The position numbers and the translations under genes were made by a program. Of a DNA stretch of 6,852 bases, positions 1-6,833 are shown piece after piece. Position 1 is the first letter of the stretch. Each line of letters starts with the position of its first letter. Source of the DNA: Lutibacter sp. (GTDB taxonomy: Bacteria; Bacteroidota; Bacteroidia; Flavobacteriales; Flavobacteriaceae); contig SDWL01000106.1 of the NCBI GenBank assembly GCA_004195315.1, positions 1-6,852 on the forward strand. Direction: 5' to 3'. The notes below the pieces were generated by a model, which saw nothing but the letters and a program-made list of their open reading frames with translations, had not been told where the DNA came from and did no database searches.

Positions 1-19
1 AGATGTGTATAAGAGACAG
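1..19 (+). other. Tn5 mosaic end (library adapter, left)
   Basis: The first 19 bases, AGATGTGTATAAGAGACAG, are exactly the hyperactive-Tn5 mosaic end used in tagmentation libraries. The same 19 bases occur inverted at the other end of the window. This is untrimmed adapter rather than genome, and it fuses in frame, without a stop, to the AraC-family reading frame on the minus strand. Confidence 0.97.
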
Positions 20-744
20 GTATTTAAAATCAAATACGTTGCTTTTTCAATCCTAAATTCATTTACATAATCAAGAAATGATTTTGTAGTTATTTTTTTA
101 AACATTTTACAAAATGAATTTGTAGTAAGTCCTAGCTTATCTGCAATATCGACAGTACTTATGTTAGAATCAAAATTTGAATTGATATAATCAAAAACAA
201 TATTAATTCTATCATTATTTAAATAACGATGGCTGATATTTTGAAAAAGTAATGTTTCATATTTTTCACAATCAGACAGCTTTGATAAAATTTGAAACAT
301 CCCAATTAATTTATCCGATGGAGAATTTTCATCCAATCCTTCAAAAACTGAAGCTAAATCTTTTTTAACTTCATTATCAAACAAGATTACTTTATTAGCT
401 GAATTAATTAAATTTTTAATACTGCCAAATTCAGGGAAAGCCTTTAGTTTTTCATTTACAAAAACCTCATCAAATTGAATAACAACTTCAAAATTATTGG
501 TAAATTCTTGATTACTAAAACCAAAGTGAGGAATGTTTGGTCCTAAAAAAACCAAAGTACCATCATTATAAACTTTCTCAGAATTTTCAACTTTTATTTT
601 TCCTCTTCCATTTTTTACATAAACAATTTCATAGGAGTTATGCAAGTGTAAATAAACGTGAGGGCATTGATTTTCATTCGTGAATTTTTCAACATTTATT
701 GAAGATCCCAAATTATAATTGACATGCTCAAAATTCGATTTCAT
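20..744 (-). CDS. AraC-family transcriptional regulator, 3' end cut by adapter
   Basis: This is a DNA-binding transcription regulator, probably sensing a small molecule through its N-terminal cupin-like domain. The frame starts at ATG 744; an in-frame TAA lies four codons upstream, so no earlier start is possible. It gives 241 complete residues. Residues about 25-75 look like an AraC-type cupin sensor barrel (CPHVYLHLHNSYEIVYV, then FLGPNIPHFGF). Residues about 178-241 match the AraC DNA-binding domain: a first helix-turn-helix with STVDIADKLGLTTNSFCKMF (197-216), then FLDYVNEFRIEKATYLIL leading to the linker helix. The second helix-turn-helix, which should add roughly 40-50 residues, is missing because the genomic sequence stops at base 20. 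The gene is divergent from the MFS transporter, which is the usual arrangement for a local regulator and its target; that control is inferred. The ligand cannot be read from the sequence. Confidence 0.93.
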
Positions 745-878
745 TGGACAAAATTAACTATAAGTTCTCAATAAATTATAACTAATGAATAAATCACCCA
801 ATAAATGGAATATTTTGAAGCCTTTTAAATTGTCTAAGTTTTATTCATTTGCAGAATAAATTAAATATAATCTCACGT
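745..878. promoter_or_regulatory. Divergent AraC/MFS intergenic region with candidate promoter elements
   Basis: These 134 bp must hold the promoters of both divergent genes. On the minus strand, TAATTTTG (756-749) matches the Bacteroidota -7 element TAnnTTTG exactly, but it lies only 4 nt from the regulator's ATG and would give a nearly leaderless transcript. On the plus strand, TTCATTTGCA (844-853) is an imperfect -7 candidate 25 nt before the transporter ATG. No convincing -33 TTTG at normal spacing was found for either. TAACTA occurs twice in direct orientation (755-760 and 779-784, 24 bp apart), a possible but weak AraC-type half-site pair. Confidence 0.35.
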
Positions 879-2051
879 ATGAATTCATTAAAACTTATAC
901 TAACTAATTACAAATATTTTGCTCCAGTATGGGTATTTACTTCTTTAAATATTTTAATTGGAACCTGGGTACTGTACATTCCCAATGTAAAACTAAAATT
1001 AAATCTAAACGATGCTGAATTAGGTTTAGCTCTATTCTCATATGCTTTGGGAATTTTAGTGTTTTTACCATTAGTTCCATACCTAAATAAAAAAATTGGT
1101 ACTGGTAAATTTACAATTATTGGAATTCTTCTTTTTGCCTTATCCTTTATTTTTCCACTTCTAGCTACAAATTACATCTTGCTTTGTATTTCTCTCTTTA
1201 TCACTGGGATATTCTCAGGAACAACTGATATAACAATGAATGCCTTGATCTCTCAAATAGAACAATCAGCTAATTGCAACATTATGTCTGCATCACATGG
1301 TTTTTTTAGTTTAGGTGGAGTTATTGGAGGTGGGCTAGGAAGTTTACTTATTTCATATTATAAAAATCCATTATGGCATATGCTTCTAATAATCGTATTT
1401 ATACTTATAACCAATATTGTTTTAGCAAAACACTACTATACCATTAAAGAAAGAAAAAATTCAGAGAAAAAATCTAGGTTCACTTTTAAAAAATTAAAAC
1501 CATTGATAGGAATTTCCTTTATAGCTTTTGTTATTATGGCTAGTGAAGGTGCTATTGAACATTGGAGTAGCTTATATTTAAAAGAAATTGAGTCTCTAAA
1601 ATCTATCAGTTTATACGGATTAGGTTTTGTTATTTTTTCAACAACTATGATGTTAGGTCGATTTTTTGGCGATAGAATTAGTAAAAATATAAGTTCAAAT
1701 AAGATTATTATTTATGGTTGTATTGTTGCCATATTTGGATATTCTGCGATTCTTACAAATACTATCAATATTGTCCTAACCGGATTTGGCATATTAGGGT
1801 TAGGACTTTCAGTAATTATTCCAGAATTATTTAGAATTGCAGGTAAAACTAAAGGAATTTCATCATCGTATGGAATTTCTTTTGTCTCAGGAATTGGATT
1901 CATTGGTTTTCTTGCAGGTCCAGTTGTTTTAGGTTTTATCTCTAATTATTCAAACTTAAAATCGAGTTTTATCCTTTTATTATTACTTGTTTTATTAGCA
2001 TTTTGCATTTCACTTTTACGATTAAAAAACAAAAGAGCAAATAATGTTTAA
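879..2051 (+). CDS. MFS transporter, MosC/YbjJ-like, 12 membrane segments
   Basis: This is a 390-residue inner-membrane secondary transporter of the major facilitator superfamily. About twelve hydrophobic segments are visible, in two halves of six, split by a basic cytoplasmic loop at about residues 187-207 (TIKERKNSEKKSR). Motifs recalling the MosC/YbjJ subgroup are GTTDITMNA (114-122), SASHGFFSLGG (137-147), SEGAIEHWSSLYL (222-234) and the motif-A-like GRFFGDR (260-266). The substrate is unknown; MosC relatives are linked to rhizopine or sugar-like compounds, but that does not fix the substrate here. I start it at ATG 879. The frame is open back to a TTG at 849, but that TTG sits in a TTTGCA motif that looks like part of a promoter. 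The gene is divergent from the AraC-type regulator and overlaps a small downstream ORF by 8 nt. Family call is strong; subgroup is moderately sure. Confidence 0.9.
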   Translation: MNSLKLILTNYKYFAPVWVFTSLNILIGTWVLYIPNVKLKLNLNDAELGLALFSYALGILVFLPLVPYLNKKIGTGKFTIIGILLFALSFIFPLLATNYILLCISLFITGIFSGTTDITMNALISQIEQSANCNIMSASHGFFSLGGVIGGGLGSLLISYYKNPLWHMLLIIVFILITNIVLAKHYYTIKERKNSEKKSRFTFKKLKPLIGISFIAFVIMASEGAIEHWSSLYLKEIESLKSISLYGLGFVIFSTTMMLGRFFGDRISKNISSNKIIIYGCIVAIFGYSAILTNTINIVLTGFGILGLGLSVIIPELFRIAGKTKGISSSYGISFVSGIGFIGFLAGPVVLGFISNYSNLKSSFILLLLLVLLAFCISLLRLKNKRANNV

Positions 2052-2214
2052 CGCTGAAAATATTTTAATAAAATTAGAAGTATTACTAGATAAAAGTTTA
2101 GAATTTGAAAGTGATTATGTTATAAACTTGCTACTTGACATTTATGAAAAAGGATATTGTGATGGACAATTATCGAAAAAGTCAGACTTGAATGATTCCA
2201 AGTCTGACTTTTAA
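2044..2214 (+). CDS. Small 56-residue hypothetical protein overlapping the MFS gene
   Basis: ATG 2044 lies inside the last codons of the transporter gene (ATGTTTAA, 8-nt overlap), an arrangement typical of translational coupling. The frame runs 56 residues to TAA 2212-2214. The product begins MFNAENILIKLEVLLDKSLE and is mostly predicted helical and acidic, with regularly spaced Leu/Ile in residues about 4-35 and a YEKGYCDGQLS stretch after them. It has no signal peptide or membrane segment. The last 12 or so codons (KKSDLNDSKSDF) fall within the terminator hairpin, so the tail sequence is set by the RNA stem rather than by protein function. I recognise no family. The start overlap and protein-like composition favour a real gene; its short length leaves chance possible. 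Confidence 0.5.
   Translation: MFNAENILIKLEVLLDKSLEFESDYVINLLLDIYEKGYCDGQLSKKSDLNDSKSDF
2177..2212. terminator. Bidirectional intrinsic terminator
   Basis: A perfect 14-bp inverted repeat, AAAAGTCAGACTTG (2177-2190) and CAAGTCTGACTTTT (2199-2212), surrounds an 8-base loop. The A-run on the left (2176-2180) and T-run on the right (2209-2212) make it a Rho-independent terminator on both strands. It sits between the convergent MFS/small-ORF unit and the lpxD unit and would stop both. Its right arm overlaps the stop codon of the small ORF. Confidence 0.85.
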
Positions 2215-2239
2215 ATTATTTATATAAAATTTTTCTCCT

Positions 2240-2719
2240 TTATTCTGGCCACTTTATAGTATCATCATCTAAAAATAAAGGGGACCATTGAATTTCATCT
2301 AAAACACCATCGTTTATCCAAAAATTAATAGATTTTTCATCAATTTCAATTACTTTTTGATCTTGACCATCGTATTCTGAAGAGTCTTCAAGATTTAATT
2401 CCCCTAAATTAATAGTTTCTAGGTTTTTTAAAAGTTCAATTTCTCCCAATCCAATTAGGGAAACACCTTCTAGCTCATAAAAATTTGAGTTCACTGAAAT
2501 CATCATTAATTTCCAATCTTCTTCTTCGTCAAAACTAATTGATAATTCTAATTCATCATATTCCCAAGATTCTGTTAAATCTACATCTGAATCTGTATGA
2601 GAATATTTATCAATAAATGAAGGTTCACCAAGCATCAATTTAACTTCCAACCTACTCATTCCAAATTTTAAATTACCAAGTCCAAAACCTGGTTTTATTT
2701 CTTTTAATGCTACTTTCAT
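2240..2719 (-). CDS. Acidic hypothetical protein with two similar halves
   Basis: The product is 159 residues, very rich in Asp and Glu, with no signal peptide or membrane segment, so it is probably cytoplasmic. I do not recognise a named family. The N-terminal half has GFGLGNLKFGMSRLEVKLML followed by GEPS (11-34), then WEYDELELSISFDEE (52-66). The GMS-x-x-EV-x-x-x-LGEP pattern recalls BamE/SmpA-like or similar small alpha-beta folds. The C-terminal half seems to repeat it in weaker form: LIGLGEIELLKNL (88-100) mirrors FGMSRLEVKLMLG, and VIEIDEKSINFWINDG (123-138) mirrors WEYDELELSISF. An internal duplication is therefore likely. It lies 45 nt downstream of lpxD on the same strand and may be cotranscribed, but it also has its own promoter candidate. 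No role in lipid A should be assumed from position alone; an immunity-like or regulatory protein is also possible. Confidence 0.85.
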   Translation of the reverse strand: MKVALKEIKPGFGLGNLKFGMSRLEVKLMLGEPSFIDKYSHTDSDVDLTESWEYDELELSISFDEEEDWKLMMISVNSNFYELEGVSLIGLGEIELLKNLETINLGELNLEDSSEYDGQDQKVIEIDEKSINFWINDGVLDEIQWSPLFLDDDTIKWPE

Positions 2720-2746
2720 AATTTTAAATGGATTAAATTATACTAA

Positions 2747-2754
2747 CAAATATA
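2747..2754 (-). promoter_or_regulatory. Candidate -7 promoter element for the acidic protein
   Basis: On the minus strand this reads TATATTTG, an exact match to the Bacteroidota -7 consensus TAnnTTTG. It ends 27 nt before the ATG at 2719, a plausible leader length. No TTTG or TTG -33 box is seen at the expected distance, which would lie in the end of lpxD, so this is a weak prediction. Confidence 0.35.
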
Positions 2755-2764
2755 AATCTAATTT

Positions 2765-3757
2765 TTAATCTTTAGCTAATTTTCTTAAAGCTACCCATTG
2801 TCTAAACATATCTCTAGAATCGGTTGCAGGATATCCAACAACAGTTTTCCCAGCTGCAACATCATTCATTACACCAGAACCTCCGCCAACAACAGCACCA
2901 GAATGTATAGTAACATGATCTTTTATTGAAGAACTTCCTCCTATAATTACTCCATCTCCTAAGGTTACAGAACCTGCCAAGCCGCTACTTCCAGCCATAA
3001 TACAAGAACGCCCTAAAACACAATTATGTGCAATTTGAACCAAATTATCTATTTTACAACCATCACCAATTATAGTAGAGCTAAATTTTGCACGGTCTAC
3101 AGTAGAGTTAGCACCAATTTCAACATAATTTCCAATTACAACATTTCCTATATGAGGAATTTTTACAAGTCCTCGCCCATCTTCACTTGGTCTATATCCA
3201 AAACCATCAGCACCTATACTAACATTGGTGTGGAAGATACAATTACTACCTATTTCACATCGTTCACGAATTACAGTACCTGACCAAATAACTGTATTAT
3301 TTCCAATCTTGGTTTCATCAAAAATGCAAACATTTGGATATAAAATCACTCCATCATCCAAAACAACATCTTTTCCAACATAACAATTTGCGCCAATTTT
3401 ACAACCATTACCAATACTTGCTGATTGGTGAATAACAGCTGTTGGATGAATTTCAACTTCAAATTCAGGAGAACTTGGATTAAATAATTCTAAAATTTTC
3501 GCCATAGCTAAATCTGCGTTTTTCACTTTAATTAAAGCGCGATTCTCTTCTGGCTCAATAGTTAAACTATCATTAACTATGGCAACACTTGCTTTTGAAG
3601 TTTTCCATAAATGGCTATATTTTTGACTTCCAATAAAACTAATTTGATCGACAGTTGCTTTTTGTAATTCTTCAGGACCGCTAACTTTTTGGCTAGTATC
3701 TCCAACTATTTCTCCATTTAGAATGGCGTTGATTTCTTGTATTGAATATGTTTTCAT
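2765..3757 (-). CDS. lpxD: UDP-3-O-(3-hydroxyacyl)glucosamine N-acyltransferase LpxD
   Basis: LpxD carries out the third step of lipid A synthesis: it transfers a 3-hydroxyacyl chain from acyl carrier protein to the 2-amino group of UDP-3-O-acyl-glucosamine in the cytoplasm. The 330 residues (E. coli LpxD has 341) show an N-terminal uridine-binding domain (about 1-100, with DQISFIGSQKY at 37-47) and a long left-handed parallel beta-helix of hexapeptide repeats (about 103-310). Key family motifs are GADGFGYRP (182-190), VEIGANSTVDRA (212-223) and NLVQIAHN (238-245). His244 aligns with the catalytic His239 of E. coli, and His281 (IKDHVTI) with its His276. The C-terminal helix is short, ending RKLAKD, so the acyl-carrier-binding end is shorter than in E. 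coli. The gene is apart from lpxA, lpxC or fabZ here, so it may be a second lpxD copy. The first ATG of the frame is used as start. Confidence 0.95.
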   Translation of the reverse strand: MKTYSIQEINAILNGEIVGDTSQKVSGPEELQKATVDQISFIGSQKYSHLWKTSKASVAIVNDSLTIEPEENRALIKVKNADLAMAKILELFNPSSPEFEVEIHPTAVIHQSASIGNGCKIGANCYVGKDVVLDDGVILYPNVCIFDETKIGNNTVIWSGTVIRERCEIGSNCIFHTNVSIGADGFGYRPSEDGRGLVKIPHIGNVVIGNYVEIGANSTVDRAKFSSTIIGDGCKIDNLVQIAHNCVLGRSCIMAGSSGLAGSVTLGDGVIIGGSSSIKDHVTIHSGAVVGGGSGVMNDVAAGKTVVGYPATDSRDMFRQWVALRKLAKD

Positions 3758-3947
3758 TTAGTTTATGTTATTTTTCAGATGCTGATAAATTTCACTTATT
3801 GTTATTTTTGCTAAATTATATTAATAAATTTATAGTAAGCTACCTCTCTTGTTTTTTTAATTCAAACGATTATTATAAATGATGATTCGTTAGTAATTAT
3901 TTCACTCAAAATTCCGTATTTTGCAAGCTTATAATACTAAAATATCC
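3758..3947. promoter_or_regulatory. Divergent lpxD/topB intergenic region
   Basis: These 190 very A/T-rich bases separate two divergent genes and contain no ORF or RNA gene I can support. On the plus strand, TATTTTTG (3803-3810) matches the Bacteroidota -7 consensus TAnnTTTG exactly but is 137 nt before topB. TATTTTGC (3917-3924) is one base short of the consensus but lies 23 nt before the topB ATG, a more usual leader length. Neither has a clear -33 box. No good -7 match was found on the minus strand for lpxD. Confidence 0.35.
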
Positions 3948-6290
3948 ATGAAAGTATGTATTGCTGAAAAACCAAGTGTTGCACGTGAAATTGCTACAGT
4001 ATTAGGAGCAAACACAAAACGTGATGGTTTCTATGAAGGAAACGGTTACGCAGTAACTTATACTTTTGGGCATTTATGCACTTTATTTGAACCTAATGAC
4101 TATAAATCGTATTGGAAAAGTTGGGATTTGAATAATTTACCCATGCTTCCTGAAAAATTTGAAACCAAAGTTGTTTCAAATGACGGAATTCAAAAACAAT
4201 TTAATATTGTAAAAAGTTTATTTGACAAAGCATCTGTTATTATAAACTGTGGTGATGCTGGGCAAGAAGGAGAGTTAATTCAACGCTGGGTAATCAATCA
4301 AGCTGAATATAAAGGTGAAGTAAAACGTTTATGGATTTCTTCATTAACATCTGAAGCTATTAAAGAAGGGTTTCAAAACTTAAAACCTTCAGAAAACTAC
4401 GATAATTTATATTATGCTGGTTTTTCAAGAGCTATTGGCGATTGGTTATTAGGTATGAATGCCACCAGATTGTATACTGTAAAACACGGCGGTTATAAAC
4501 AACTATTATCTGTTGGAAGAGTTCAAACTCCAACATTAGCAATGTTAGTGAATCGGTTTAAAGAAATTGAAAATTTTAAGCCTCAACCATATTGGGAATT
4601 ACAAACATTGTATAGAGAAACCCTTTTTAATTGTGAAGAAGGGAAATTCTTAAAAAAAGAAGATGGAGAAGAACTTAACAACAAAGTTAAAAAAACTGAT
4701 TTTGAAATAATTTCTGTAATTAAAAAAGCTGGAAAAGACTACGCTCCAAAATTATTCGATTTAACTGGTTTACAGGTATATTGCAATAATAAGTTTGGAT
4801 TTTCAGCTGATGAAACTTTAAAAATTGTTCAAAAATTATATGAGCAAAAAGTTGTTACTTACCCAAGAGTTGATACCACTTTTTTACCAAATGATGTATA
4901 CCCGAAAATTGCTGGTATTTTAAAAAATTTAACTAATTATAATGCGTTAACTCAGCCTTTATTGAGTAAAAAAATAAAGAAACCAACCACTGTTTTTAAC
5001 GATAAAAAAGTAACCGATCACCACGCAATTATTCCAACTGGCGTTCAAATAAATTTACAATACAATCAGCAACAAGTGTATGATATTATTACTAAACGAT
5101 TTATTGCTGTTTTTTATGATGAATGTAAAGTTTCAAATACAACTGTAATTGGTAAAGCTGATGATGTAACTTTTAAAACAACTGGAAAAGAAATTTTAGA
5201 AAAAGGCTGGCGAGTAGTTTTTGACACTTCAAATTCAGAAGAAAAAATAGCAACCGGTATTTTACCAACTTTTATAAAAGGTGAAAAAGGCCCTCATGAA
5301 CCTTCATTTTTAGAAAAAGAAACCAAACCACCAAATCAATATTCTGAAGCTACGCTTTTACGTGCCATGGAAACTGCCGGCAAACAAGTTGACGATGAAG
5401 ACTTACGTGAATTAATGAAAGAAAATGGTATTGGAAGACCTTCAACCAGAGCTAATATTATTGAAACCTTATTCAAACGGAAATATATTTTACGTAACAA
5501 AAAGCAACTCTTACCAACACAAACGGGAATTCAATTAATAGATACCATTCAAAATGAATTGTTAAAGTCTGCCGAATTAACTGGGCAATGGGAAAAAAGA
5601 TTAAAAGAGATTGAACAAGGAACTTTTAATGCTGGAACTTTCATAAAAAATATGAAAAAAATGGTTGAAGAATTGGTGTATGAAGTTCGTTCTGAAACAA
5701 TTAGAGCAAATATTTCAGCTACAAAATCCACTGAAAAGAAACAGAATAAAACTTCATCAGGAATAGCAGATAAAAAGATTAAAGGAATTACAACTGAAAA
5801 ATGTCCAAAATGCAAAACAGGAACCATTATAAAAGGTAAAAAGGCGCACGGTTGTAGCGAATACAAAAATGGTTGTAATTTGCTACTACCTTTCAGTTAT
5901 TTAAATAAAAAAATATCCGAAAATCAATATATTAGATTGATTCAAAAAGGTTGTACCGTTAATTTAAAAGGCTTTAAAACCGAATTAGGTGATACTGAAG
6001 GTTTGATTCGTTTTGATGAAAATTTTAAGTTAAAATTAGAAGAAAAGAAGAGTTCAACTAAAAATCAAGAGATTTCTATTTCCGATGGAATGACAAAAAA
6101 AATTCCTGAAACATTAATTTGTCCAAACTGTAAAAAAGGAGCTATTCTTAAAGGTAAAACTGCATATGGTTGTAGCAATTATAATAATGGTTGTGACTTT
6201 CTTTTTAGCTTCGCTAAAATTAGAGAAAAAGCTGTAGGAAAACCACTTTCCAAAGAATTAGTTTACAAAATTTTGAATGGAACAAGCTAG
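3948..6290 (+). CDS. topB: DNA topoisomerase III (TopB), two C-terminal zinc ribbons
   Basis: TopB is a type IA topoisomerase that nicks one DNA strand through a 5'-phosphotyrosine link, passes another strand and reseals; it mainly separates linked or precatenated DNA during replication and recombination. The product is 780 residues from ATG 3948. The Toprim domain opens with CIAEKPSVAREIA (4-16; catalytic Glu7) and has CGDAGQEGEL (101-110; metal ligands Asp103 and Glu107). The active-site Tyr305 is in VVTYPRVDT (302-310), with Arg307 beside it. TDHHAIIPT (356-364) and ENGIGRPSTRANII (492-505) are further type IA signatures. A lysine-rich linker (about 590-615) leads to two Cys4 zinc ribbons: Cys619, 622, 636, 643 and Cys725, 728, 742, 749. 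I reject the upstream in-frame TTG at 3921 because MKVCIAEKPS is the canonical N-terminus and the TTG lies in a promoter-like TTTTGCA. The stop overlaps the next gene by 14 nt. Confidence 0.96.
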   Translation: MKVCIAEKPSVAREIATVLGANTKRDGFYEGNGYAVTYTFGHLCTLFEPNDYKSYWKSWDLNNLPMLPEKFETKVVSNDGIQKQFNIVKSLFDKASVIINCGDAGQEGELIQRWVINQAEYKGEVKRLWISSLTSEAIKEGFQNLKPSENYDNLYYAGFSRAIGDWLLGMNATRLYTVKHGGYKQLLSVGRVQTPTLAMLVNRFKEIENFKPQPYWELQTLYRETLFNCEEGKFLKKEDGEELNNKVKKTDFEIISVIKKAGKDYAPKLFDLTGLQVYCNNKFGFSADETLKIVQKLYEQKVVTYPRVDTTFLPNDVYPKIAGILKNLTNYNALTQPLLSKKIKKPTTVFNDKKVTDHHAIIPTGVQINLQYNQQQVYDIITKRFIAVFYDECKVSNTTVIGKADDVTFKTTGKEILEKGWRVVFDTSNSEEKIATGILPTFIKGEKGPHEPSFLEKETKPPNQYSEATLLRAMETAGKQVDDEDLRELMKENGIGRPSTRANIIETLFKRKYILRNKKQLLPTQTGIQLIDTIQNELLKSAELTGQWEKRLKEIEQGTFNAGTFIKNMKKMVEELVYEVRSETIRANISATKSTEKKQNKTSSGIADKKIKGITTEKCPKCKTGTIIKGKKAHGCSEYKNGCNLLLPFSYLNKKISENQYIRLIQKGCTVNLKGFKTELGDTEGLIRFDENFKLKLEEKKSSTKNQEISISDGMTKKIPETLICPNCKKGAILKGKTAYGCSNYNNGCDFLFSFAKIREKAVGKPLSKELVYKILNGTS
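5802..6194 (+). repeat. Tandem zinc-ribbon coding repeat in topB
   Basis: Two copies of a 25-residue module, CPxCxxGxIxKGKxAxGCSxYxNGC in outline, are encoded at 5802-5876 and 6120-6194, spaced 318 bp start to start. The first is followed by a fuller extension (KISENQYIRLIQKG, residues 655-668). The second is followed by a shorter counterpart (KPLSKELVYKILNG, 765-778) where the protein ends. This shows a duplicated C-terminal DNA-binding module with the last unit cut short. Confidence 0.75.
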
Positions 6291-6833
6291 TAATTCACAA
6301 GTACATCAACATTTTATTATTTTTAAACCTTATGGCTATTTAAGTCAGTTTGTAAATAATCAAACCAGAAGAACTAATAAAAAGATGTTAGGAGAATTAT
6401 ACTCATTCCCAGAAAACACCATGGCAATTGGCAGATTAGATGAAACTTCTGAAGGGCTTTTATTACTTACCACTGATGGTAAAATGAGTGAATTTATTAG
6501 AAGTAGTAAAATAGAAAAAGAATATTATGCTCAAGTAGATGGTGAAATTACTTTAGAAGCAATAGAACAATTAAAAAATGGTGTAGAAATTAGTACTGAA
6601 ACTGGTAATTACTTAACGAAAGCTTGTGTAGTAAATAAATTAAACGATAAACCTCAACTTCCTGAAAGAGCAAAAAAAATTAGAGATGAGCGTCATGGCC
6701 CAACTAGTTGGGTTTCAATTACACTAAGAGAAGGTAAATTTAGGCAAGTGCGTAAAATGACAGCAATTGTAGGTTTTCCTACATTGAGATTGGTTCGTGT
6801 TAGAATAGGAGAAATTCATATTAATAATATGAC
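6277..6833 (+). CDS. rluE: 23S rRNA pseudouridine synthase, RluE type, 3' end cut by adapter
   Basis: This enzyme converts a uridine in 23S rRNA to pseudouridine; E. coli RluE acts on U2457. The visible 185 residues show the RsuA/RluB/E/F branch: motif I FKPYG (16-20), the catalytic GRLDETSEGLLLLTTDG (52-68) with Asp55 as nucleophile, EKEYYAQVDG (80-89), and FRQVRKM (155-161) followed by VGFPTLRLVRV. There is no N-terminal S4 domain, as in RluE. The ATG lies inside the end of topB (14-nt overlap, different frame), which suggests cotranscription and translational coupling with topB. The genomic sequence ends at 6833 within a Thr codon. Since relatives are near this length, only a short C-terminal tail is missing. 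Family call is strong; the exact target base is inferred from RluE-like motifs. Confidence 0.92.

Noticed and set aside
20..744. AraC-family gene as a pseudogene lacking its second helix-turn-helix
   Set aside because: The frame is intact up to the adapter; the loss is caused by the end of the sequenced fragment.
849..878. TTG start giving a 10-residue N-terminal extension of the MFS transporter
   Set aside because: A normal ATG follows at 879 just before the first membrane segment, and the TTG is part of a promoter-like TTTGCA.
1712..1903. A 63-codon open frame on the minus strand
   Set aside because: It lies wholly inside the MFS transporter in antisense, with a proline-rich product unlike any family; it is a shadow of the transmembrane coding sequence.
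3026..3283. An 85-codon open frame on the plus strand
   Set aside because: It is antisense to the hexapeptide repeats of lpxD, and its Ser/Thr/Asn-rich repeated product mirrors those repeats.
3921..3947. TTG start giving a 9-residue extension of TopB
   Set aside because: TopB proteins begin at the equivalent of MKVCIAEKPS; the extension is not seen in the family.
5549..5866. A 105-codon open frame on the minus strand
   Set aside because: It is antisense to the Lys/Glu-rich part of topB, giving a Phe/Ser/Val-rich product expected from that shadow.
2044..6833. A novel defence or biosynthetic cluster spanning the centre of the window
   Set aside because: The recognised genes are housekeeping functions on different strands with separate promoters; nothing ties them into one system.
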